DNA from: Coemansia sp. RSA 1804
Lineage: Eukaryota; Kickxellomycota; Kickxellomycetes; Kickxellales; Kickxellaceae
Assembly (NCBI GenBank): GCA_027578815.1
Contig: JANBTH010000038.1
Span: forward strand, 1-48,581
Reading direction: 5' to 3'
Length of the DNA: 48,581 bases
The first letter of the stretch is position 1, and every line of letters starts with the position of its first letter. The translations under genes and the position numbers were made by a program. This document shows, in pieces, positions 17,578 through 25,863 of this stretch. The notes beneath the pieces were generated by a model. That model saw nothing but the letters and a program-made list of their open reading frames with translations, was not told the origin of the DNA and did not search any database.

Positions 17578-20385
17578 ATGGCGATACCACACATGCTCAG
17601 CAGAGCACAGCCATTAGCACACAACAGCAGCAGCAGAACAGGGCGCATGCTGCTGGTGCGCACGATGACATCGCTGAGGACAAACGAGATCCGGCACCGG
17701 TTCATCAAGTACTTTGTCAAGCACGGACACGTTGTCCAGCGTAGTGCGCCCATTGTGCCAGCTGCCAACGACAGCACGCTGCTGTTCACGAATGCCGGGA
17801 TGGTGCCGCACAAGCAGCACTTCCAGTCGCCGCAAACGGCGCCGAATCCAACGATGGCGAGTATCCAGAAATGCGTGCGCGCCGGCGGGAAACACAACGA
17901 CCTGGACCAGGTAGGACACACCGCGCGGCACCACACGTTCTTTGAGATGCTGGGCAACTTTTCGTTTGGCGCTTACGATAAGCGGCGCGCCATCGAGCTT
18001 GCATGGGGGTTTGTGCGCGAGGAACTGGCGATGCCTGCATCCAGACTGCGTGTCAGCGTGCTACGTGGCGATGACGAGGCGTACAGCGTGTGGCGGGACG
18101 ACATCAAGTTGGACTCTGCGCAGATTGTGCAGCTGGGCGAGGATGATAACTTCTGGTCCATGGGCCATGGCGAGGGTCCGTGTGGTCCGTGCTCTGAGAT
18201 CTTCTGGGATACGCAGGCGCGGGGGCTGCCGTTGGACCACACGGACCGGTGGCTGGAGTTCTGGAACCTTGTTTTCATGCAGTACTACCGCGACGCGGCC
18301 GGACGACTCGTGCCGCTGGAGAGACCGTGCATCGATACGGGGATGGGACTGGAGCGCGTGGCATCTATTCTGCAGAGCGTTGAGAGTAACTATGAAACCG
18401 ATGAGTTGCGTGCAATTGTTGATTCCGTTGGTGGATTGGCAGCGGATCAGACGAGTCGGCGGATCATCGCCGATCACTTGCGTGCCAGCGCGTTCCTGAT
18501 AGCAGAGGGAGTGCAGCCGGCAAGCACTGGGCGCGGATACGTGTTGCGCCGCATTATCCGGCGGGCGATGCGTGCGGGGCGGCAGCTGGGGATCCGGGGC
18601 CCCGTGCTGGCGCCGCTGTACCCGAGTCTGGAGGCCGCAATGGGTGCTGCGTATCCGGAGCTGGCGACTGCCAGAGATGCTGTTGTTGGCGTGCTAGAGG
18701 CCGAGGAGACCGCATTCCTCAGGATGCTTGACAATGGGCTTGCGCTGCTTGAGCGGCGGCTCCGCACGAAAAAGGACAATGTTTCGAAGGTTCTGTGCGC
18801 TGAGGACGTCTTTGTTCTCTACGACACGCATGGGTTTCCGACAGACCTGACGCAGGCTATTGCGCGCGACTGCGGATGGGCCGTGGATATTGACGGATTC
18901 GAGGTACTGCTGCAATGCAGTCGCCAGCAGAATCGGGAGCGCAGTCGAGGCGAGCTGGGCGTTGGCAGCAGTGGCGGCGCAGGTGCGGGAAGTGCTGTTG
19001 CCGCCGAAGTTGCCGCAGTGTGCACCGAGTGGCAGCGCGACTCGCTTGTTCGTGATTCACGGTTCTGCGGATACGATCTGGATCCGGATGCAGTGGATGG
19101 ATCTGTCGCCAGCCGCGTGGTTGCATCCAGGGCGCTGTCAACGGGCGACCTGCTTGTTGCGCTTGATCCAAGTCCGTTCTACGCCGCCGGTGGGGGGCAG
19201 GACGCCGATACCGGCACTGTTTCAGCGGATAGCGCGCATGGCGTGTCTTATGCTGTGAAGCAAGTGGTCTCGCCTACGGTCTGCGGTCTAACCGGTGTGC
19301 TTGTTCTTACCCGTCGCGCCAACAGCAATTCAGAGACTGCTAATGCTACCGAGTGTCTCCATCGCGATACGGCGGTTGTTGCCACAGTCGATATGAAGCG
19401 GCGGCGCGGATGTGCGGTGCACCACACGGCCACTCACTTGCTGAATAATGCGCTACGCACGGTTGTCGGCGACGGCGTGGTGCAGGCAGGGTCACAGGTA
19501 CGTGCGCAGGGACTGCGGTTTGACTTTTCATCGTGTGCACTGACCAGCGACCAGCTGGACCGCATTGCGAGTGCTGTGAACCGCGCCGCACTGGCCGCCA
19601 TGCCTGTCACCGTGGCGCATATGACACTTGCTGACGCACAGACCATGGGTGCGCTGTCTGTGCGCGCCGAGCGGCAGTGTGCAGACAATGTGCGCGTTGT
19701 CACTATTGCCGACACAAAGTCCGTTGAGCTCTGCGGTGGCACGCATTTGCGGACCACCCGCGGTGTGTTTCCGTTCCAGATTGTTGCCGAATCGTCGGTG
19801 GGAGCCGGGACGCGGCGGATCGAAGCTGTTGCCGGCGATGCTGCCGTCGCGTGGCTCCAGAACCAACTGGCCAGCGCCCGCCGTGCTGCTGCCGTGCTTG
19901 GTGCTCCCGGAATCGATTCGCTGGAATCGCGTGTGCGCCAATTGGATGCTAAATCCCAGGCCGCGCGCGATGAGGCCGATCGGTGGCTGCATGTAGCGGC
20001 GGCTGGAATCAAGGATTCTGCGACCCTGAAAACCGCCCTGCGTGGAAACACCGCGTCAGCCGCTTCCCTTATTCCCACACGCATCCACATTCTGCTGCCT
20101 GATGCTTTGCTTTCCGCTACCGACTCCGCGCGCCTTGCTTCCGAGCGCGCTATCTATCTGCGCACTTCCGAACCAACATGTGCGCACGTGGTCGTGTGCG
20201 GCGGCGCCATATCTCTGGGCGTGGATTCAGCTGCGCTTCCCGGCGCACATGCCGGAAACCTACTGCGTCTGCTTCTTGCCGACTTGCTTCCAGGGAGGGG
20301 TGGTGGCCAGGATACTCTTGCACATGGCCGACTCAATGTGCCAGTAGTAGATCCAACATGTATATCCACAAAGCTGGACAAGTAA
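17578..20385 (+). CDS. ALA1: Alanyl-tRNA synthetase, bacterial/mitochondrial type
   Basis: The protein has 935 residues from ATG 17578; a longer form would need a GTG at 17566. The first 30 residues are basic and Ser-rich, like a mitochondrial presequence. The class II catalytic domain starts at TNEIRHRFIKYF and carries RHHTFFEMLGNFSFG, FWSMGHGEGPCGPCSEI and GMGLERV. The editing domain has HHTATH (615-620) and the Cys-containing CGGTH (719-723), the zinc-type sites that remove Ser and Gly from tRNA-Ala. A short C-Ala domain ends near LPGRGGGQDTLAHGR. VGHTARHHTFFEMLGNFSFG is the bacterial form, not the eukaryotic cytosolic one, so this should be the mitochondrial enzyme (AARS2-like). Yeast uses one gene for both compartments. 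A separate cytosolic gene is expected elsewhere. Confidence 0.9.
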   Translation: MAIPHMLSRAQPLAHNSSSRTGRMLLVRTMTSLRTNEIRHRFIKYFVKHGHVVQRSAPIVPAANDSTLLFTNAGMVPHKQHFQSPQTAPNPTMASIQKCVRAGGKHNDLDQVGHTARHHTFFEMLGNFSFGAYDKRRAIELAWGFVREELAMPASRLRVSVLRGDDEAYSVWRDDIKLDSAQIVQLGEDDNFWSMGHGEGPCGPCSEIFWDTQARGLPLDHTDRWLEFWNLVFMQYYRDAAGRLVPLERPCIDTGMGLERVASILQSVESNYETDELRAIVDSVGGLAADQTSRRIIADHLRASAFLIAEGVQPASTGRGYVLRRIIRRAMRAGRQLGIRGPVLAPLYPSLEAAMGAAYPELATARDAVVGVLEAEETAFLRMLDNGLALLERRLRTKKDNVSKVLCAEDVFVLYDTHGFPTDLTQAIARDCGWAVDIDGFEVLLQCSRQQNRERSRGELGVGSSGGAGAGSAVAAEVAAVCTEWQRDSLVRDSRFCGYDLDPDAVDGSVASRVVASRALSTGDLLVALDPSPFYAAGGGQDADTGTVSADSAHGVSYAVKQVVSPTVCGLTGVLVLTRRANSNSETANATECLHRDTAVVATVDMKRRRGCAVHHTATHLLNNALRTVVGDGVVQAGSQVRAQGLRFDFSSCALTSDQLDRIASAVNRAALAAMPVTVAHMTLADAQTMGALSVRAERQCADNVRVVTIADTKSVELCGGTHLRTTRGVFPFQIVAESSVGAGTRRIEAVAGDAAVAWLQNQLASARRAAAVLGAPGIDSLESRVRQLDAKSQAARDEADRWLHVAAAGIKDSATLKTALRGNTASAASLIPTRIHILLPDALLSATDSARLASERAIYLRTSEPTCAHVVVCGGAISLGVDSAALPGAHAGNLLRLLLADLLPGRGGGQDTLAHGRLNVPVVDPTCISTKLDK

Positions 20386-21059
20386 TTCGGAAGGTTATTA
20401 CTTCCTTTTTTTATGTTACCAGCGAAATCATATGACAAAGTAGCGTTTGAAAACTAGACATCAAAAAAAAATAAAAGAGTAGGGCATTTGGCTTGATTTG
20501 TGCTGTGAAATATATAATGTGGCTTGATGTAGATGAAGGTGGTTTGTGGCTATCTGAAAGCCCTCCACATTCCTGTGTCAATACATTTGACACATGCAAA
20601 ACAAAGATAATAGCACTAGCTGTTAGATGTATGCAATTTTATGGCTTTGTTCTTACTCTTTTCTTCTTCGCCTGTCTTGTTTATTATGTGTCTGGTTGAC
20701 ACAAGAAAGGAGGTTGTGGAGGCGTTATTATTAACAAATAGTGCTTGCTTAGGTATTGTCTGCCTTTTTGTCAAAATAAAAAAGGTAATATATTGACGAG
20801 ATAGGAGATAGATAAAAAACGTTTGCTATTCGTACCGGAGTTTGCAGGATATCCTTACACTCTTTGTTTTTAAATAAACACCAAGCCAAACGAACTTGAA
20901 GATGTCACAGGAGAACTGCTGAAAGCAGATAAAAGACGTTTCTTTCTATTATTTAGTGGCCCATCGCCATTTATCAGTGCTATCATTATCAGCGACGTTT
21001 TTCATTTTGCTTATTTTTATTCAGTCATCATATTACAACACATAAAACAACGGCGAGCC
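20386..21059. other. Intergenic region
   Basis: Sequence composition drops from GC-rich to AT-rich here. It holds the AlaRS 3' end (AATAAA-like aaaaaataaaag near 20466) and the leader of the carboxypeptidase. No gene is supported. Confidence 0.4.
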
Positions 21060-22430
21060 ATGCACACATTACATATAATCATATATCTGCTGATAATACC
21101 ATGTTTAAGTTGGGCAGCAGAAAGAGATGGAAAGACGGCAGTGTCGAATGGTCTACTCTGCGACCCGACTGTTAAACAGCATCACGAATACATAGACATA
21201 GGCAATGGCAAAAATCTATTTTACTGGTTCTTTGAGTCACGGAACAATCAGAGGATTCCAAACAACACACCTGTAGTTCTTTGGCTTAATGGAGGGCCGG
21301 GATGCAGTTCAATGGCTGGCCTGTTCAGTGGAATCGGACCATGCTGGGTCAACGATAATGGCAATGGAACAACGCCCAACACAAACAGCTGGAACACCGA
21401 TGCACATTTATTGTTTCTGGATCAGCCTGTAAACACCGGATACTCGTATGGACCACGCAATGTCACAACCACAACTAAGCAGGCTGCAAAAGACGTCACT
21501 GCCTTTCTTGACCGCTTTTACCACACGTTCCCCGAGTATCTAACTAGCAGACTGTATGTTGCGGGTGAAAGTTATGCTGCCCACTATGTGCCTGCCATTG
21601 CTGCTAACCTAGTTGTCACTGCCAGAACACCGTGGCCAAACAACGGAATGTGGCTACCTCGACTGGGTGGTATTATTGTTGGCAACGGCTTATTCAACAT
21701 GGCTTTTCAGTACAGATACTTGTATACAATGGCATGTCTGTCAGCAGAAAGCTTAGTGTCGCATGATGCAGATACGTGCTCAGCAATGCGTAATGCCACA
21801 AACGAGTTCTACCAGCAGTCACTAGCTCACTGGAATAAGCAAACAACGGCAACAGCAGTTAATGCTACTTACGCAGGGTTTGGAATTCTCGCACCATACC
21901 AGCTGGCTGGCTACAACCCATATGATGTTCGCACCAAGTGTCCACCATCAGACACCATGCTTTGTGATAAATACATGGACACCATTACCAAGTACGCAAA
22001 CCAGCCACATGTTCAAAAAGCACTAGACATTCGTCATATTTCTCGTCCGTTTGAACTGTGTGACCATGAGGTGCAAATGTCGTTTGTAGAGTCTGGTGAT
22101 GAGTTCTCTGACGTTGTTTCTGCAGAGTGGCTGCCAATGCTGCTGAATGCCGGAATTCCTGCTCTTGTGTATGCAGGTGATGGTGACCTTATATGCAACT
22201 GGATGGGAATTAAGGAGCTATTGCTTTATCTTTCATGGTATGGCAGGACGGGATTTGCTTTAGCTCCAGATGTGCCTTGGATTAATCGTGCTGATGGGTC
22301 TGTGGCTGGTTCAGCAACAGTTTTTGGCGGACTTTCATTTCTACGGATTCATGGTGCTGGTCATATGGTTGCCAACGAAAAGCCACAGATCGCATATTCA
22401 ATGTTCAAGGAATGGGTTTCAAATAATTAG
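21060..22430 (+). CDS. Secreted or vacuolar serine carboxypeptidase (S10)
   Basis: The 456-residue protein has a hydrophobic signal peptide (residues 1-19, IIIYLLIIPCLSWA). The S10 alpha/beta-hydrolase fold follows with the oxyanion and substrate motif WLNGGPGCSS (75-84). Catalytic Ser171 is in GESYAAHYVP, Asp376 in YAGDGDLICNW and His435 in HGAGHMVANEKP. Several Cys residues suit the family disulfides, and N-x-S/T sites suggest glycosylation. These enzymes remove C-terminal amino acids in the vacuole or outside the cell. Asn and Glu around the active centre (WLNGGP, GESY) are the conserved acid-pH residues of carboxypeptidase Y relatives. At 456 residues without a long propeptide it is closer to the secreted group than to CPY itself. 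The gene is intact, in contrast to its decayed neighbours. Confidence 0.92.
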   Translation: MHTLHIIIYLLIIPCLSWAAERDGKTAVSNGLLCDPTVKQHHEYIDIGNGKNLFYWFFESRNNQRIPNNTPVVLWLNGGPGCSSMAGLFSGIGPCWVNDNGNGTTPNTNSWNTDAHLLFLDQPVNTGYSYGPRNVTTTTKQAAKDVTAFLDRFYHTFPEYLTSRLYVAGESYAAHYVPAIAANLVVTARTPWPNNGMWLPRLGGIIVGNGLFNMAFQYRYLYTMACLSAESLVSHDADTCSAMRNATNEFYQQSLAHWNKQTTATAVNATYAGFGILAPYQLAGYNPYDVRTKCPPSDTMLCDKYMDTITKYANQPHVQKALDIRHISRPFELCDHEVQMSFVESGDEFSDVVSAEWLPMLLNAGIPALVYAGDGDLICNWMGIKELLLYLSWYGRTGFALAPDVPWINRADGSVAGSATVFGGLSFLRIHGAGHMVANEKPQIAYSMFKEWVSNN

Positions 22431-23385
22431 GGCTTCTTTATTGATACGACTAAACTAAAAACATGCTATAATTTGATAATAAAAGTGCTCGGAAGAGATG
22501 ACAATTTTCTAAGGCCGTACAAGCTCTGTTTGTTATTATATGCAAGGTGAGTAAGGGGTATTAATGAAAATTTCAAAAAGTTAATATAAATAATTACGTT
22601 TCTTATCTCTTCAACAATTAGCAGTTTCACAAGAATTAGATTTTATTATCTTGCTAACAGCGTGTCATTGATATTAATACAAAATTAGCTATTTTCTTAA
22701 ATTTGAATTTTAATTAGCATAGTCACGCGGTTTGTTTGCTAACGTATAACTGTTTGAATACGGGTCAGACGACCAGCTAGGAATTTCCATATCTAAATAA
22801 TATTTTGTCCACATGATTCCAACATAAATCTCTGTCATTTTCAATATGTACAATGTGTATCTGTTTCAATATGTGGTATATCTCAAAGTAGAGATTTCAA
22901 GGTTTTCTGTGTCTAATTGTTATTGCAGGTGTTTCTGGCCAAAAAGAAAAATTAAACATGAAAAAGAGTTGCAAAATGACTACAATGAAAGCTAATTTCT
23001 TTTTTAGGCTTTTCTTCTTTTTATGCGTATCTTTTTGTTCTTCCTGAGCTGCCTATTTCTTTTTATTCTATTAATAGATTGTAGGGTTACAAAGAAATAT
23101 GTAGAAAGTAGTACCATTGTTTGACTTATGTGACCACTTTTGTGTACAAAGTCAAATAAAGGTATATTTAGATTGCCAATTTGCAGATATCTTTATACAT
23201 TAACATTACACGTGTAATGTAGAATAAAATGTATCTTTCCTATTTAACACGCAGCAAAGGCAAATTCCTTATCTAGACTAATATGCTTGTATAAATAAGA
23301 CAAAAACAATAGGCAAATGTTAAAAAACTCAATCGGCTTACTATCATTCATTCTTTCTTCTTATTAAACTTTTTATATTGTAAAA
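22431..23385. other. AT-rich intergenic region
   Basis: No coding signature was seen over about 950 bases. The right end carries TATAAATA at 23290-23297 for the next small gene. Confidence 0.5.
23290..23297 (+). promoter_or_regulatory. TATA box of the 90-aa gene
   Basis: TATAAATA lies 89 bases before the ATG, followed by a pyrimidine-rich leader (ttcattctttcttcttatt) and AAAAATG. Confidence 0.5.
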
Positions 23386-23658
23386 ATGTCTAGCGGTTCA
23401 AAATTGATTGTAAAAATAACCTACACTGACCCTCTTGATCATGTAAAACGTCTCTTTACCCACCAAACAAATACTTGGAACAAAGAGCGTGCTATTAGAG
23501 AGGCAACGGATGCACTTGGTATTGAAGTTTCCAACAAAATTAAAGCTAGCAACCTATCCCGCGAGGAGAAAGCTTTATACAATGGAAACATGGATGTTGA
23601 TGTATCCGTCAGGTATCCATCAGGAAGTCAGTGGAGGATTCTGTTCTGCTGTTGTTAA
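23386..23658 (+). CDS. Small hypothetical protein (90 aa)
   Basis: An ATG preceded by AAAA (a good fungal context) opens a 90-residue frame ending in TAA. The protein begins MSSGSKLIVKITYTDPLDHVK and has a charged helical middle (WNKERAIREATDALGIEV, SREEKALYNG). It ends in a strand-like DVDVSVRYPSGSQWRILF with a final CCC. There is no signal peptide or transmembrane helix. A TATAAATA box 89 bases upstream and AATAAA at 23817-23822 frame it as a transcription unit. I do not recognise the family. Strand-helix-strand alternation suggests a compact folded domain. Confidence 0.5.
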   Translation: MSSGSKLIVKITYTDPLDHVKRLFTHQTNTWNKERAIREATDALGIEVSNKIKASNLSREEKALYNGNMDVDVSVRYPSGSQWRILFCCC

Positions 23659-24755
23659 TTGTTGTACATATAAGTAGCAATTGTTACCAAATAATGAGTG
23701 TATGCTAATTTTTAACCTAATTTTTAGAAATGCAGGTTATTATCTTGGCAATATGACTAGTCAAGTAGTTTTTTCTTTGGTTTATGTATATAGTGACATA
23801 ATACTTGACACATGTAAATAAAATTTTTTTTATAATTTGTAACATGGTAAAAGGCCGCAACGTACAATAAATATAGTTTTATTTTGTTATAACACAAGCT
23901 ATCTAAAAAATAGATGCAGTGACTAAAGAAAATGTCACAATGTTGTTTACGTTGTTATACTTTGTCATATCTCTCTTGAAACAGTAATTATAATAAATTA
24001 TTAATTTAAGCAATAATAGTACACATTGTTCTCTATCAAATTTAACATTTTTAAAGTATTGCCTTATTAGTTAATAATTGTGAATTAAAGAAAAACACTA
24101 TTGCAACAAGGTTTAACTAACTTTTAAGTAAACTTTTCTTTTACAAAGCATGCCTTAATATTAACCAATTTTTTTCAAATTTTGCGCACTTTAATACTTG
24201 CCATTTTTAAGATTATTCTACTTTTATTTTGTTAAACATATTAAATATAAAATATATCTTGTCTTACATAACATGTGCCATTATCTCAGTACTCTGTTAT
24301 AACAATAACTTTAGTTAATTGCGTTAGAGCAAGCTGTTAATTATTTAACTAAATTAATATTCAAAAATGTTTAGTGAATTGTTTGCCTTTTTGAAAAATA
24401 AGAATCCTGGATAGTTGAGTATTAAAAAGTTTATTATTATTAAAAGTTATTATAAAAATATTAGATATTTTATGTTATCTATTTTTAACTGCCAACCAAG
24501 AAACTATTGCAATAATGTGATAATCTTTGATAATTAATAACTTTATACACTTATGCAGCATATGCCTGTTATATATTTTCTGGTAGAGGGTAATAAATAT
24601 TATATACCTGTATATTTAAAGCTTATTCCAACTACTGATTCAAAAGATATTTACAAAAAAAACTAAAAATTTATATGCTTAATTTATACTGTGTTGCTGT
24701 CTTTATTTTTTTGTTTTTTCTTTTATATTTGAAATAATAGCTTTAATCACACCAT
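23659..24755. other. Very AT-rich intergenic region
   Basis: About 1.1 kb of very AT-rich sequence contains no gene. AATAAA at 23817-23822 may end the preceding transcript. Confidence 0.5.
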
Positions 24756-25085
24756 TTAATGATTTTTTAATTTTATATCAAAGAATTTTAGTAAAGCATC
24801 TTTAAAAGTTAATCCTGTATTCATAATTTCTTCAAAAGTTGTTTTTCCTTTGTCTTCATATTTTTTTCTATGTAATGGTAGAATATTGGCATAGCCTAGT
24901 TTAAAAAGATTATACTGATGTACACCATTGTGACAACGATAGCCAGGCTTGTCTTTGCACTTATTAATCTATTCCTTATTTTCTTCTAAATTTGGATCAG
25001 CAAGTGGTGTCCATGTATTGTCTATTTGTTTACTCAGTTTAAGCCAACCAAAATACTCTTTTCTGCCATTGATATCTGAGCTCCA
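24756..25085 (-). pseudogene. Decayed gene remnant cut by an LTR-like insertion
   Basis: A minus-strand frame of about 110 codons runs from the edge of the LTR-like copy (TGG at 25083-25085) to a TAA at 24756-24758. One internal TAG lies at 24969-24971. The text looks coding: DINGRKEYFGWLKLSKQID, WTPLADPNLEE, then after the TAG CKDKPGYRCHNGVHQYNL and LGYANILPLHRKKYEDKGK. The 5' part is missing: the LTR-like element begins at the next base after its 5-bp target duplication. Beyond the element the frame meets a TGA. No family was recognised. Confidence 0.5.
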
Positions 25086-25086
25086 T

Positions 25087-25340
25087 TGTTATGATGACGT
25101 ATGAGATGTTAACATTTGATCAAAATGTTAATATTTGATGCAAAGGTTAACATCTCATACCATCGTGAATAACATTTTTCTAATAGGATCTGATTTTTTA
25201 GTAGTGTATTCTTTTCAATAGTGAATGATTGGTGGCTATAAAAAGCACCGATATTTACTATTGAAAAAGGGGTTTCTTTAGGTAGTTTTAAATATGGTAT
25301 TTTGTTAAAAGAAAATTCATATAAGCAAAAGTCTACGATA
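25087..25340 (+). mobile_element. Solo-LTR-like element, copy 2 (254 bp)
   Basis: It starts TGTTATGATGACG and ends GTCTACGATA. The exact 5-bp duplication TCCAT is at 25082-25086 and 25341-25345. Hairpin 1 has perfect 15-bp arms GTATGAGATGTTAAC (25099-25113) and its complement (25146-25160). Hairpin 2 has 11-bp arms TTTTCAATAGT (25212-25222) and its complement (25257-25267). TATAAAAAG at 25237-25244 sits in the loop of hairpin 2. The element is collinear with copy 1 in the opposite orientation. Confidence 0.8.
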
Positions 25341-25624
25341 TCCATCAAGTTCCACAGGCATTTTATTAGCTATTCAATAGTAAAGAAAAATAAAAAATGA
25401 TGTATGAACTAAAACATATGTAATGCTGGTTGATTATACATGGCCACATTTGCACTTTTTATATGTGGAAGCTTTTCAACCCTGTCATACTATTTTTATT
25501 TACTGTAAAAATAAAAAGAATTCTCAACCTCTATCTAGAAAATCATGTGTTATGAAAATCAGACATACTATAAAATGGATTTGTTGGCCAGATGTGAAAT
25601 ACAAGTTTAAAGTGGATTAGAGAC

Positions 25625-25857
25625 TGTTATAATGACATAGGAGATGTTAACATTTGATCAGAATGTTAACATTTGATGCAAAAGTAAACATCTCTGGTCA
25701 TCAAAAGTAGCATTTTCGTATTAGGATTTGATCTATAGTAGTGTCCTCTTTTAATAGTGGATGATCAGTGGCTATAAAAGCACCGATATTCACTATTAGG
25801 AAGGAGGATGTTTCTTCAGGTAGTCTTGAAAAGGAATTTTATTAAAAGTCTACAATA
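25625..25857 (+). mobile_element. Solo-LTR-like element, copy 3 (233 bp, degenerate)
   Basis: It starts TGTTATAATGACA and ends GTCTACAATA. It keeps GAGATGTTAAC, the TATAAAAGCACCGATATTCAC block and the tttcttcaggtagt block, but has more changes than copies 1 and 2. The flanks do not show a matching 5-bp duplication. Its end is 6 bases from the first ATG of the broken ABCC gene, so it replaced or now forms the upstream region of that gene. Confidence 0.7.
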
Positions 25858-25863
25858 TGCAAT

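Noticed and set aside
25087..25857. Copies 2 and 3 as the two LTRs of one miniature retrotransposon
   Set aside because: Copy 2 has its own TCCAT duplication on both sides and the two copies differ strongly, so they are separate insertions.
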